Positions 41,412-49,830 of a DNA stretch of 64,000 bases are shown here, in pieces. The stretch covers positions 1 to 64,000 of the forward strand of contig DATMEB010000009.1 of the NCBI GenBank assembly GCA_035557095.1, written 5' to 3'. The stretch is from JALZDI01 sp035557095 (GTDB taxonomy: Bacteria; Actinomycetota; Actinomycetes; Propionibacteriales; Nocardioidaceae). The stretch's first letter is position 1; each line of letters begins with the position of its first letter. Made by a program: the position numbers and the translations under genes. Under the pieces are notes generated by a model. The model made no database searches. It saw only the letters and a program-made list of their open reading frames with translations, and was not told the origin of the DNA.

Positions 41412-42617
41412 CTACTGCTCGCGCATGCCCCAGGGCGAGCCGTAGGCGGTCAACGTCTTCAGGAACGGCTCGGCGTCGAAGGCCTCCGGGCCGAGCACCC
41501 CGGACCCCGTCCACACCCCGGTCGCCATCAGCTCGAGCGCGATCACCGGGTTGACCGCGGTCTGCCACACCACGCACTGGTGGCCGTACTCCCGCATGGA
41601 CCACTCGTTGTCGACCACGTGGTAGAGGTACGTCGAACGGTCGTTGCCGTGCTTGTCGACGCCGGTCACCCACACACCCGCGCAGGTCTTGCCCTGCATC
41701 CGGTCGCCCAGCGTGGCGGGGTCGGGCAGGCAGGCGGCCACGACGTCGCGCGGGCTGACCTGGGCGTCGCCGACCCGGACCTTGTCGGTGCGGTCGAGCC
41801 CCACCTTGTGCAGGGTCTTGAGCACGTCGATGCACTCGGTGCCCAGCCCGTACTTGAACGTCACCCGCCGGGCCTCGACCCACCGCGGCATCAGCAGCAC
41901 CTCTTCGTGCTCGACGTTGACGCACTCGACCGGCCCGATCCCCTCGGGGAAGTCGAACACCTCCGGCTCGCTGAACGGCGGCGTCGTGAACCAGCCGCGT
42001 CCCTCCTCGAAAACGACCGGCGGGTTGAGGCACTCCTCGATCGTCGTCCAGATGGAGAACGACGGCGCGAAGTCGTATCCCTCGACGGTGAGGTCGGCAC
42101 CGTCGCGCACACCGAGCTCGTCGATCCGGCCGAACAGGTGGTCCGCCGCGTAGCGCGCGAACACGTCGGACAGCCCGGGCTCGACTCCCATCCCCACCAG
42201 CGCGAGCCGCCCCGCGCCCTCCCATTCCGGGGCCTTGGCGAACTGCTCGTCGCCCAGCTTGACCCCGGTCTGGGAGTACGGCGCCTGTGGGTGCGGCTTG
42301 GACAGGCTCATGGCCATGTCGAGATAGTCGGCGCCGGCGGAGTAGGCGCCGTCGAAGATCGGCATCACGAAGCGCGGGTCGACCGCGTTGAGCACGTGGG
42401 TGCAACCGCTCTCCCACGCCAGCGAGGCCACGGCCTCGGGCGACGACGCATCCACCTGCTCGGCGGCGAACCGGGGGTCGCCGGTCGCCTCCACCGCCCG
42501 GCGCGCGCGTTCGACGTCGTAGTCCGCGACCACCATCCGTTCGAAGAACCCGCGTCGAGCCGCGATCGCAACGGCGGCGGAACCCACGCCGCCGGCACCG
42601 ACTACCAGAACCCTCAT
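41412..42617 (-). CDS. Saccharopine-dehydrogenase-like oxidoreductase
   Basis: 401 residues. N-terminal Rossmann fold MRVLVVGAGGVGSAAVAIA with Gly7, Gly9 and Gly12, then DYDVERARRAV. The catalytic-domain stretch VGMGVEPGLSDVFARYAADHLF and the C-terminal saccharopine-dehydrogenase fold (EGYDFAPSFSIWTTIEECLNPPVVF) place it with saccharopine or carboxynorspermidine dehydrogenases. These form or split secondary amines between an amino acid or amine and an aldehyde or oxo acid, so a role in joining polyamine or lysine fragments fits the cluster, but the direction and substrate cannot be assigned. ATG 42617; sequence upstream in frame is promoter. Convergent with pucR, four bases apart. Confidence 0.82.
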   Translation of the reverse strand: MRVLVVGAGGVGSAAVAIAARRGFFERMVVADYDVERARRAVEATGDPRFAAEQVDASSPEAVASLAWESGCTHVLNAVDPRFVMPIFDGAYSAGADYLDMAMSLSKPHPQAPYSQTGVKLGDEQFAKAPEWEGAGRLALVGMGVEPGLSDVFARYAADHLFGRIDELGVRDGADLTVEGYDFAPSFSIWTTIEECLNPPVVFEEGRGWFTTPPFSEPEVFDFPEGIGPVECVNVEHEEVLLMPRWVEARRVTFKYGLGTECIDVLKTLHKVGLDRTDKVRVGDAQVSPRDVVAACLPDPATLGDRMQGKTCAGVWVTGVDKHGNDRSTYLYHVVDNEWSMREYGHQCVVWQTAVNPVIALELMATGVWTGSGVLGPEAFDAEPFLKTLTAYGSPWGMREQ

Positions 42618-42695
42618 CGTCTCGGTCTCCACCTTCGCCGGGACCGTGTCTGCTTCAGCCCCTACTCTTCCTCTCCACGAAAGTAACGCAGACCC

Positions 42696-42709
42696 AACGG
42701 ATTCGATAG
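42696..42709 (-). promoter_or_regulatory. Candidate operator (AATCCGT type) for the saccharopine-dehydrogenase-like gene
   Basis: On the minus strand CTATCGAATCCGTT, 79 bases before the start at 42617. Closely related to sites at 45449 and 55681, in the same orientation relative to their minus-strand genes. Confidence 0.5.
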
Positions 42710-42796
42710 GGAATCGACGCTTCTGTCGACGCTTTCCGTCGTTCGACGAGCGTGTAACCGGCAATAGCGTCGGTCACCACCAGTGAAACGGAGCGG

Positions 42797-44428
42797 TCAC
42801 CGCGTGAACACCTGCTCCCCGTCGACGTAGGTCGCCACGACCCTCGCGTCGCCGATCTCCGCGACCGGGTGCGCGAACGGGTCGCGGTCGAGCACCGCGA
42901 GGTCCGCCAGGGCGCCCACCTCGAGACGGCCGGCGTCGTCGAGATGGTTCAGGTGCGCGCTGCCGCGGGTGTACGCCGTGAGCGCCGTCGCCAGGTCCAG
43001 CGCCTGGGCGGGCAGGAACGCCCGGTCCTCGGGTTCGCCGACCGAGCGCGGGGTGCGCCGGTTGACCGCCACGTGCACGCCGGCCAACGGGTCGGCGCTC
43101 GAGACCGGCCAGTCCGAGCCCGCGGCCAGCGGCGCGCCGGTCCGGGCCAGCTCGCCGAACGGGTACTGCCATGCGGCGCGCTCCTCGCCGATGACAGGGA
43201 TGGTGAGGTCTGTCATCTGCGGCTCGTAGGTGGCCCACAGCGGCTGCATGTTGGCGGCCACGCCCAGCGCGCCGAAACGGGGCACGTCGTCGGGATGCAC
43301 GATCTGCAGGTGCGCGATGTGGTGTCGTCGGTCGGTGTCCCCGTTCGCCGAGCGGGCCGCCTCGAAGGCGTCGAGCGTCTCGCGCACTGCGCGGTCGCCG
43401 ATCGCGTGCACGTGCACCTGGAACCCGTGCGCGTCCAGCAAGGTGACGTAGCGGCAGAGCTCGACCGGGTCGACGAAGGAGTGGCCGCGGTTGCCGGTCG
43501 TGCACCCGCACCCGTCGAGGTAGGCGTCGAGCATCGCGGCGCTGCCGTTCTCGGGGACGCCGTCCTGCATGATCTTCACGCTCGAGGCCCGGAACCGTCC
43601 GGCGCGCAGCCACGCGCTGCGCTCGAGCAGCTCGGGGATCTGCTCGGCGCCGCGGTCGCGCTCCCACCACAGGGCGCCGACCACGCGTGCGGTGAGCATC
43701 CCGCGCTCGGCGGCCTGCAGATAGACCGGGCCCACGTCGTCGATGTTGGCGAACCGACCCAGGATCGCGTCCTGCCATCCGGTGATCCCCAGCGAGTGCA
43801 GGTGCTCCTGGGCGACGAGCAGCGCCTCGGCGTACTCCTGTGCGGTGGTGGCGGGCACCAGCCGGCCGACCATGTCCATGGCGCCCTCGTGCATGGTGCC
43901 GGTCGGGGTGCCCGCGGCGTCGCGCTCGATGCGCCCGTCGGCCGGGTCGGGTGTCCTGGCGTCGAGCCCGGCGAGCTCGAGCGCGCGGGTGTTGACCCAG
44001 GCCATGTGGTGCGAGCTGCTCGGCAGGAACACCGGCCGGTCGGGGACGACGCGGTCGAGCTCCTCGGCCGTCGCCACGCCATCGGGGAAGTGCGTCTGGT
44101 TCCAGCCGCCGCCGGTGACCCACGCGGCGTCCGGCCGGGCGGAGGCGTACTCCGCGACGCGCCGCAGGCAGTCGTCGCGCCCGGTGGACCCGCTGAGGTC
44201 GCAGCGCATGCGTTCGAGACCGCCCTGCACGGCGTGGATGTGCGCATCGGTGAAGCCGGGCAGCAGCAGGCCGTCGCCGAGGTCGACCACCTCCGTGCCG
44301 GGACCGGCGGCGTCGAGGGCGTCCGCGCCCAGCGCGACGATGCGTCCGGCGGTGACCGCGACGGCGCCGACGCCACCTGGCCGGCCGAGCAGCACCCCCG
44401 CGCGCAGCAGGCGTTGCGCAGGCGCCAT
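42797..44428 (-). CDS. YtcJ-type metal-dependent amidohydrolase (Amidohydro_3), second copy
   Basis: 543 residues. Metal ligand motifs DAHIHAVQGG, SVKIMQDGVPE (Lys position), VHVHAIGDRAV, HHIAHLQIVHPDD and AAGSDWPVSS. C-terminal LEVGALADLAVLDRDPF is the returning beta-sandwich strand. Same family as the protein at 36219 but clearly divergent, so not a recent duplication. Its ATG 44428 shares one base with the ureohydrolase stop (TGATG), so it is cotranscribed and probably acts on the same or a following compound, for example an N-acylated or formylated amine (inference). Substrate unknown. Confidence 0.85.
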   Translation of the reverse strand: MAPAQRLLRAGVLLGRPGGVGAVAVTAGRIVALGADALDAAGPGTEVVDLGDGLLLPGFTDAHIHAVQGGLERMRCDLSGSTGRDDCLRRVAEYASARPDAAWVTGGGWNQTHFPDGVATAEELDRVVPDRPVFLPSSSHHMAWVNTRALELAGLDARTPDPADGRIERDAAGTPTGTMHEGAMDMVGRLVPATTAQEYAEALLVAQEHLHSLGITGWQDAILGRFANIDDVGPVYLQAAERGMLTARVVGALWWERDRGAEQIPELLERSAWLRAGRFRASSVKIMQDGVPENGSAAMLDAYLDGCGCTTGNRGHSFVDPVELCRYVTLLDAHGFQVHVHAIGDRAVRETLDAFEAARSANGDTDRRHHIAHLQIVHPDDVPRFGALGVAANMQPLWATYEPQMTDLTIPVIGEERAAWQYPFGELARTGAPLAAGSDWPVSSADPLAGVHVAVNRRTPRSVGEPEDRAFLPAQALDLATALTAYTRGSAHLNHLDDAGRLEVGALADLAVLDRDPFAHPVAEIGDARVVATYVDGEQVFTR

Positions 44429-45429
44429 CAGCGGCCGTCGAGCAACGGGCCGGCCGGGTCGTGGCGAAGGCCGTTCCTGCGCGCGGCCATCGCACTCAGT
44501 GACTCCAGCACCACGCGGTTGCCGAGTGCCGCGGTGATGTCGGCGTGGTCGTACGGCGGCGACACCTCGACGACGTCGACACCGACGACGGGGAGCTCCA
44601 GGCAGACGCGGCGTACGGCATCGAGCAGCTGTCGTGCCGACAGGCCGCCGGGCTCGGGGGTCCCGGTGCCGGGCGCGTGGCCCGGGTCGCAGACGTCGAC
44701 GTCGACGGACAGGAACACTCCGTCACAGTCGTCGGTCGCGATCGCGAACGCCTCGGTCAGGCACGGGTCCAGGCCGCGGGCGACGATCTCGGTCATCTCG
44801 TATGACCGCATGCGCTGCTCGGCCATCCACGACAGCGTCGGGGGCTCCGGCCAGTAGCCACGCAGCCCGATCTGCAGGAACCGGTCGCCCCGCAGCGCAC
44901 CGGACTCGATCAGCCGTCGCATCGGCTGGCCGTGCCCCCACAGCGAGCCGAACGCGATGTCGCCGGTGTCGGCGTGCGCGTCGAAGTGCACCATCGAGAC
45001 ACGACCCTGCCCGTGCACCCGGGCGACCCCCTTCGCGTCCGGCAGCGCGATCGTGTGGTCGCCCCCGAGTACGACCGGCACCGCCCCGGCCTCGGCCACG
45101 GCGGCCACGGCGTCCTCCAGGTCGGCGATCGCGCGCTCGACCTCGCCGGAGTACATCTCCACGTCGCCCGCGTCGCGCACCACCAGGTCCTTCAGCGCGT
45201 CGACCCGCAGCGCCAGATGCGGGCGGGACCCGTCGTGTGGCAGGTAGTCGGTCTGCCGGATGGCCGTGGGGCCGAAGCGGGTACCCGGGCGGTGCGACGT
45301 GCCCCCGTCGAAGGGTGCGCCCACGATCACGACGTCGGCACCGGCCAGGGAGGCCGGGTCGGTGAGGTCGCAGCGGGGCACGCCGAGAAAGGTGATGTCC
45401 GGACCGAACTGGGCTCCGTAGCGGCTCAC
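44428..45429 (-). CDS. Agmatinase-family ureohydrolase
   Basis: 333 residues. Hydrolyses a guanidino group to urea plus amine, using two manganese ions. Ligands: His125 (LGGDHTIALP), Asp150, His152 and Asp154 (HFDAHADTGD), Asp243 and Asp245 (SVDVDVCDPGHAPGTGTPEPGG). All six are present. The substrate could be agmatine (giving putrescine), guanidinobutyrate or guanidinopropionate; sequence alone does not decide. GTG 45429 is preferred over TTG 45441 because GGAG sits six bases upstream. A dyad site lies 20 bases before the start. Divergent from the putrescine-type aminotransferase. Confidence 0.9.
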   Translation of the reverse strand: MSRYGAQFGPDITFLGVPRCDLTDPASLAGADVVIVGAPFDGGTSHRPGTRFGPTAIRQTDYLPHDGSRPHLALRVDALKDLVVRDAGDVEMYSGEVERAIADLEDAVAAVAEAGAVPVVLGGDHTIALPDAKGVARVHGQGRVSMVHFDAHADTGDIAFGSLWGHGQPMRRLIESGALRGDRFLQIGLRGYWPEPPTLSWMAEQRMRSYEMTEIVARGLDPCLTEAFAIATDDCDGVFLSVDVDVCDPGHAPGTGTPEPGGLSARQLLDAVRRVCLELPVVGVDVVEVSPPYDHADITAALGNRVVLESLSAMAARRNGLRHDPAGPLLDGR

Positions 45430-45448
45430 GTCGCGCTCCAATCAAGAA

Positions 45449-45463
45449 CTACGGATTTCGTAG
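45449..45463 (-). promoter_or_regulatory. Dyad operator between ureohydrolase and aminotransferase
   Basis: CTACGGATTTCGTAG, a 5-bp perfect dyad with a 5-base spacer (15 bp, the size of an Lrp/AsnC box). Related sites occur at 42696 and 55681. Confidence 0.55.
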
Positions 45464-45513
45464 CATGCTGCCACAGTCGCGCTCCAGCACCAACGCCTAG
45501 CGGCCAAACACCG

Positions 45514-45528
45514 ACGGAATCCCTTGTA
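45514..45528 (+). promoter_or_regulatory. Promoter element shared with the aldehyde dehydrogenase operon
   Basis: ACGGAATCCCTTGTA, 80 bases before the aminotransferase start. It matches the element at 55646-55660 (minus strand, ACGGAATCGCTTGTA) at 14 of 15 positions and in the same orientation relative to its gene. Confidence 0.55.
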
Positions 45529-45608
45529 GAAAGTCGAATCAGTTGAGAGACTGAATGAGGGCGATGCACCCGCATTGCCCGACTCTGGCAGACCTGGAGA
45601 GGCCGACC

Positions 45609-47009
45609 ATGACGATCTCTTCGCAGCTCCCCCGCACCGAGCCCGACCTGGAGAGCCTGCAGAAGTCGGCGCACGAGCACCTGTGGATGCACTTCACCCA
45701 GATGGGTGATTATCTGCCCGACCTCGAGGTCCCCGTCATCGTGCGCGGGTCCGGCGCCTACGTCTACGACGCGCGCGGCAAGCGCTACCTCGACGGCCTC
45801 GCGGGGCTGTTCGTCAGCCAGGTCGGCCACGGGCGGCTCGAGCTGGCCGAGGCGGCCGCCAAGCAGGCCAGCCAGCTCGCGTTCTTCCCGCTGTGGTCCT
45901 ACGCGCATCCCAACGCGATCCAGCTCGCCGAGCGGGTGGCCGGCTACGCCCCGGGCGACCTCAACCGGGTCTTCTTCACCTCCGGCGGCGGCGAGGCGGT
46001 CGAGAGCGCCTGGAAGCTCGCGAAGCAGTACTTCAAGATGACCGGGCGCCCGCTCAAGCACAAGGTGATCAGCCGGGCGATCGCCTACCACGGCACCACC
46101 CAGGGCGCGCTGTCGATCACCGGGCTTCCCGGCCTGAAGGCGCCGTTCGAGCCGCTGGTGCCCTCCACGTTCCGGGTCCCCAACACCAACATCTACCGCG
46201 CGCCCATCCACGGCGACGACCCGGAGGCCTTCGGTCGCTGGGCGGCCGACCAGATCGCGGTCGCGATCGAGAACGAGGGTCCCGAGACGGTGGCCGCGGT
46301 CTTCCTGGAGCCGGTGCAGAACGCCGGCGGGTGCTTCCCGCCGCCGCCGGGCTACTTCGCCCGCGTGCGCGAGATCTGCGACGAGTACGACGTGCTCCTG
46401 GTCAGCGACGAGGTCATCTGCGCGTTCGGGCGCCTCGGGCACATGTTCGGCGCGGAGAGGTACGGCTACCAGCCCGACATCATCACCTGCGCCAAGGGGC
46501 TCACCTCCGGCTACTCCCCGCTCGGCGCGATGATCACGACCGACCGGCTGATGGAGCCGTTCCTGGCTCCGGGCGCGATGTTCCCGCACGGTTACACCTT
46601 CGGCGGCCACCCGGTGTCCACCGCGGTGGCGATGGCCAACCTCGACATCATCGAGGGCGAGCGGCTCAACGAGCGCGTGCGCGAGAACGAGGGCGCGTTC
46701 CGGGCCACGCTGGAGAAGCTGCTCGACCTCCCGATCGTCGGCGACGTCCGCGGCGACGGGTACTTCTACGGCATCGAGCTGGTCAAGGACAAGACGACCA
46801 AGGCCACCTTCGACGAGGAGGAGTCCGAGCGTCTGCTGCGCGGCTTCCTCTCTCGCGCGCTGTACGACGCGGGGCTGTACTGCCGCGCCGACGACCGCGG
46901 CGACCCGGTGGTGCAGCTGTCCCCGCCGCTGATCTGCGGCCAGGAGCACTTCGACGAGATGGAGCAGATCCTGCGCGACGTGCTCCAGCAGGCCTGGCAG
47001 AAGCTCTGA
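45609..47009 (+). CDS. Class III aminotransferase, putrescine/diamine type
   Basis: 466 residues. PLP Lys296 in TCAKGLTSGYSPLGAM, with FTSGGGEAVESAWKLAKQYF, YHGTTQGALSITG, FLEPVQNAGGCFPPPPGYF and VSDEVICAFGRLGHMFG. The length and N-terminal DHLWMHF-like block (HEHLWMHFTQMG) match the SpuC-type enzymes that act on putrescine and other terminal amines with pyruvate. ATG 45609 follows GGAGAGG. It is divergent from the ureohydrolase, so urea release and transamination of the resulting diamine could be coregulated. It would feed the aldehyde dehydrogenase at 54049. Confidence 0.88.
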   Translation: MTISSQLPRTEPDLESLQKSAHEHLWMHFTQMGDYLPDLEVPVIVRGSGAYVYDARGKRYLDGLAGLFVSQVGHGRLELAEAAAKQASQLAFFPLWSYAHPNAIQLAERVAGYAPGDLNRVFFTSGGGEAVESAWKLAKQYFKMTGRPLKHKVISRAIAYHGTTQGALSITGLPGLKAPFEPLVPSTFRVPNTNIYRAPIHGDDPEAFGRWAADQIAVAIENEGPETVAAVFLEPVQNAGGCFPPPPGYFARVREICDEYDVLLVSDEVICAFGRLGHMFGAERYGYQPDIITCAKGLTSGYSPLGAMITTDRLMEPFLAPGAMFPHGYTFGGHPVSTAVAMANLDIIEGERLNERVRENEGAFRATLEKLLDLPIVGDVRGDGYFYGIELVKDKTTKATFDEEESERLLRGFLSRALYDAGLYCRADDRGDPVVQLSPPLICGQEHFDEMEQILRDVLQQAWQKL

Positions 47010-47049
47010 ACATCCCTTCGCGCCGAGATTGCGCAGGGGAGCGAGCAGC

Positions 47050-47490
47050 TCAGCCCTGCGTCGGCTCCAGCACGAACAGCGGGATCTCACGGTCGGTCTT
47101 CTTCTGGTACTCCGCGTAGTCGGGCCACGCGGCGACCGCGCGCTCCCACCACTGCGCCTTCTCCTCGCCGGTGACCTCGCGCGCGGTCATGTCCCACGTG
47201 CGTGCGCCGTCCTGCAGCTGCACGTGCGGGTCGGCCGCGACGTTGTGGAACCACACCGGGTGGCTGGGCGCTCCGCCCTTGGAGGCCACCACGGCGTACC
47301 GGCCGTCGTGCTCCACCCGCATCAGCGGCGTCTTGCGCACCTTGCCCGACCTGGCGCCTCGGGTGGTCAAGATGATGACGGGCCTGCCCCGCAGCGTGTT
47401 GGCTTCGGCGCCGTCGGTCCGTTCATAGGTCTCCACCTGGTCGCGGACGAACTTCTCCGGGCTGGGTTCGTAGTCACCGTTCAAAGGCAT
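47050..47490 (-). CDS. Deazaflavin (F420)-dependent nitroreductase-family protein (DUF385)
   Basis: 146 residues. LRGRPVIILTTRGARSGKVRKTPLMRVEHDGRYAVVASKGG and PVWFHNVAADP are typical of the DDN/DUF385 split-barrel family, in which the G-R-x-T-G/K-R-K stretch contacts F420. Physiological substrates are mostly unknown, with quinones proposed. ATG 47490 chosen; longer frames upstream have no family similarity. It is convergent with the aminotransferase and not obviously tied to polyamine use. Confidence 0.85.
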   Translation of the reverse strand: MPLNGDYEPSPEKFVRDQVETYERTDGAEANTLRGRPVIILTTRGARSGKVRKTPLMRVEHDGRYAVVASKGGAPSHPVWFHNVAADPHVQLQDGARTWDMTAREVTGEEKAQWWERAVAAWPDYAEYQKKTDREIPLFVLEPTQG

Positions 47491-47545
47491 GAGCCCATTA
47501 TGTGCAGGGCCCCGGCGCCGAACCGAGGACGCCCGCCGCGCGGAG

Positions 47546-47914
47546 TCAGGGCTGCCGCGACGCGCACGCGATGCAGGTGGTGGTCGCCGGGCGTGCCTCG
47601 AGTCGCCCGGCCTCGACCTCGCGCCCACAGCTCTCGCACACGCCGTAGGTGCCCTGCTCCACCCGTTCCAGCGCCAGGTCGAGCGCGGCGAGGTGCTCGT
47701 CGGCCTGATCCAGCAGTGCCTGGGTCTGGGCGCGCTCGTAGGCGATCGTCACGCCCTCGGGGTCGTGCTCGTCGTCGGTCGCGACCATCTGCGTGGACTC
47801 GACGATCCCGTCGAGGTCCTCGGTCAGGGCCGCGACGCGGGCCGCGGTGTGCTCACGTTCGGCACACAGGTTCTGCCGCGCAGCCTCGGCGGCCGCGTCG
47901 CCGTCCCGGCTCAC
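47546..47914 (-). CDS. DksA/TraR-type zinc-finger protein
   Basis: About 122 residues. An N-terminal coiled-coil (residues about 5-85, rich in Ala, Glu and Leu) is followed by a four-Cys zinc finger, Cys93, Cys96, Cys114 and Cys117, in GVCESCGREVEAGRLEARPATTTCIAC. Members bind RNA polymerase through the secondary channel and modulate promoters. The coiled-coil tip here has TDDEHDPEG, whose acidic residues recall the DksA tip. GTG 47914 overlaps the upstream stop by four bases; GTG 47917 and 47923 are alternatives without better sites. Confidence 0.82.
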   Translation of the reverse strand: MSRDGDAAAEAARQNLCAEREHTAARVAALTEDLDGIVESTQMVATDDEHDPEGVTIAYERAQTQALLDQADEHLAALDLALERVEQGTYGVCESCGREVEAGRLEARPATTTCIACASRQP

Positions 47915-48312
47915 CACGACCACCCACGGGCGGCCAGCTCCTGCTCCTCGTGCCAGCGAAGGTCGTCGCCGCGGGCCTCACCCTGGCGAGGTGGTACGCC
48001 TGCCAGCCGGCAGGCCTCGTCGAGCAGGTCGTCGTAGGCCGCGCGCAGGGCCACCAGTCGATGCATCTTCGCGAACACGTGCGGGTTGCCCTCCATCTCG
48101 CGGATCTCGCCGGCCAGGACACCGAGACGACTCTGCAGCCGCAGGGCCTCGAACGGGTCGGGCACGGCCGGTTCACGGTGCCGCACACGCACGGCGGCCT
48201 GGTCCCACCACCGCACGAGACGACGACGCATCGGCGACGGGGGCCGCGGCAGCACCGACAGCAGCAGTGTCGCAAACACCACCGCCGCCACCAGCACGAT
48301 CAGCCACGCCAT
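47911..48312 (-). CDS. Small membrane-anchored protein, function unknown
   Basis: 133 residues. One N-terminal membrane helix (MAWLIVLVAAVVFATLLLSVL) followed by a basic linker and a soluble helical tail containing DPFEALRLQSRLGVLAGEIREMEGNP. No enzyme motif is visible and I do not recognise the family. The gene overlaps the DksA-like gene by four bases, suggesting the two are translated together. The 89 bases upstream separate it from the flavoprotein gene; it could be read from the polyamine operon. Confidence 0.7.
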   Translation of the reverse strand: MAWLIVLVAAVVFATLLLSVLPRPPSPMRRRLVRWWDQAAVRVRHREPAVPDPFEALRLQSRLGVLAGEIREMEGNPHVFAKMHRLVALRAAYDDLLDEACRLAGVPPRQGEARGDDLRWHEEQELAARGWSW

Positions 48313-48401
48313 CGATCCGCCTCATCTACGAGGCTACGTCGCAGCGGTGACACCGCAACCCGGCTGACCTGGGTGCGCCCGCCCGGAGCGGTCAGGAGTG
48401 G

Positions 48402-49826
48402 TCAGGAGTCGAAGCCCAGTCCCACCCGGTCCAGGGCGCGCAGCCACAGGTTGCGTCGCCCCCCGTTGCGGTCGGCGCGGTCCAGGGACCAGCGGGTCAG
48501 CTGCACCCCGGCGAAGCGCAGCGGCTCCGGCGGGAACGGGGTCGGCTTGCGACGCACCATGGCGAGCTCGGTGCGTTCGGTGCGTGCGCCCGCGGCCAGG
48601 TCGAGCATCACCTCGGCCGCGAAGCGGGTCGCCCCGACGCCCAGCCCGGTGAACCCCGTGGCGTAGACCACTGCTCCGCGCATCGCCGTGCCGTAGAAGG
48701 CGCAGAACCGCGTGCAGGTGTCGATCGCGCCTCCCCAGCGATGTGTGAACCGCAGCCCCTCGAGCTGGGGGAACGTCTCGAAGAAGTGTCGGCTCAGCGT
48801 CTCGAACGTCGCGGAACGCTGCTCCAGCGACGGGTCGAACCTGCTGGCGTAGTGGTAGACGGCGTCGTAGCCGCCCCACACGACCCGGTCGTCGCGGGTC
48901 AGCCGGTAGTAGTGGAACTGGTTCGCGCTGTCGCCGACGCCCTGTCGCCCCGCCCAGCCGACGGAACGACGCTGCTCGGAGGTCATCGGCTCGGTCACCA
49001 GGCAGTAGTCATAGACCGGGACCGTCATCAGCCGAAGGCGACGCAGCAACGACGGGTAGGCGTTGGTCGCCAGCACGGCGTGCCGGGCGCGAACGGTGCC
49101 GCCGGGCGTGTGCACCACCACACCGGCACCCGCGTGGTCCGGGCCGGCGGCCGACTCGAGGCGGGTGACCGCGGAGTGCTCGTGGACGGTGACCCCGTGC
49201 TGCATGCAGGCGGCGCGCAGCCCCCAGGCCAGCCGGGCGGGTTCGACCAGCGCGCACCCGTGCCGGTCCCACATCCCGCCGAGGTAGGTCGGCGAGTCCA
49301 CCAGGTCGCGGGCGCCCGGGGCGTCCAGCAGCTCGACCTCGGCGCCCTCCGCGCGCAGCAGCTCCGTCTGCTCGGCCAGCTCCTCGAGCTGGTGTGGCCG
49401 TGTCGCGACCGTGAGCTCGCCGGTGCGCTCGAACCCGCAGTCGATGCCGTGCCGCTGCACTGCGTCCTCGATCGCGTCGAGGTTGGCGTCGCCGAGACGC
49501 TGCAGGGTGGGCATCTCCTCGGGCCAGCGCGCCGTGCCGTTGGCATGACCGTGGGTCAGACTGGCCTCGCAGAAGCCGCCGTTGCGTCCGCTCGCCGCGG
49601 CGCCGCAGACGTCGGCGTCCAGCAGTACGACGTCACGACCGGGGTCGCGCTCCTTGGCCAGCAGTGCCGTCCAGAGCCCCGCGTACCCGCCCCCCACGAC
49701 CACCAGGTCGGTGCTGACGTCGCCGGCAAGCGGCGGCGCCGGGTCGGGGGCGGCCGGGTCGTCGAGCCAGAACACGCGCGGCTCTGCATCGGCCAGTGCG
49801 CGCTCGGCCCAGCACGTGGCCGCCAT
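48402..49826 (-). CDS. FAD-dependent amine/D-amino-acid-oxidase-type oxidoreductase (PuuB-like)
   Basis: 474 residues. FAD-binding Rossmann motif TDLVVVGGGYAGLWTALLAKE, then GAAASGRNGGFCEAS, the pattern of gamma-glutamylputrescine oxidoreductase (PuuB) and related DAO proteins. C-terminal GAVVYATGFTGLGVGATRFAAEVMLDLA closes the FAD site. ATG 49826, four bases after the potC stop, is preferred over GTG 49862. As last gene after an ABC polyamine importer and aldehyde dehydrogenase it probably oxidises a primary amine or glutamylated amine to the aldehyde; no glutamylpolyamine synthetase (PuuA) was seen. Confidence 0.86.
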   Translation of the reverse strand: MAATCWAERALADAEPRVFWLDDPAAPDPAPPLAGDVSTDLVVVGGGYAGLWTALLAKERDPGRDVVLLDADVCGAAASGRNGGFCEASLTHGHANGTARWPEEMPTLQRLGDANLDAIEDAVQRHGIDCGFERTGELTVATRPHQLEELAEQTELLRAEGAEVELLDAPGARDLVDSPTYLGGMWDRHGCALVEPARLAWGLRAACMQHGVTVHEHSAVTRLESAAGPDHAGAGVVVHTPGGTVRARHAVLATNAYPSLLRRLRLMTVPVYDYCLVTEPMTSEQRRSVGWAGRQGVGDSANQFHYYRLTRDDRVVWGGYDAVYHYASRFDPSLEQRSATFETLSRHFFETFPQLEGLRFTHRWGGAIDTCTRFCAFYGTAMRGAVVYATGFTGLGVGATRFAAEVMLDLAAGARTERTELAMVRRKPTPFPPEPLRFAGVQLTRWSLDRADRNGGRRNLWLRALDRVGLGFDS

Positions 49827-49830
49827 CGCG

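Noticed and set aside
33227..45429. Search for urease accessory genes ureD, ureE, ureF and ureG
   Set aside because: No GTPase with a UreG P-loop and no His-rich UreE-like or UreF/UreD-like protein was found on either strand in the region or elsewhere in the window.
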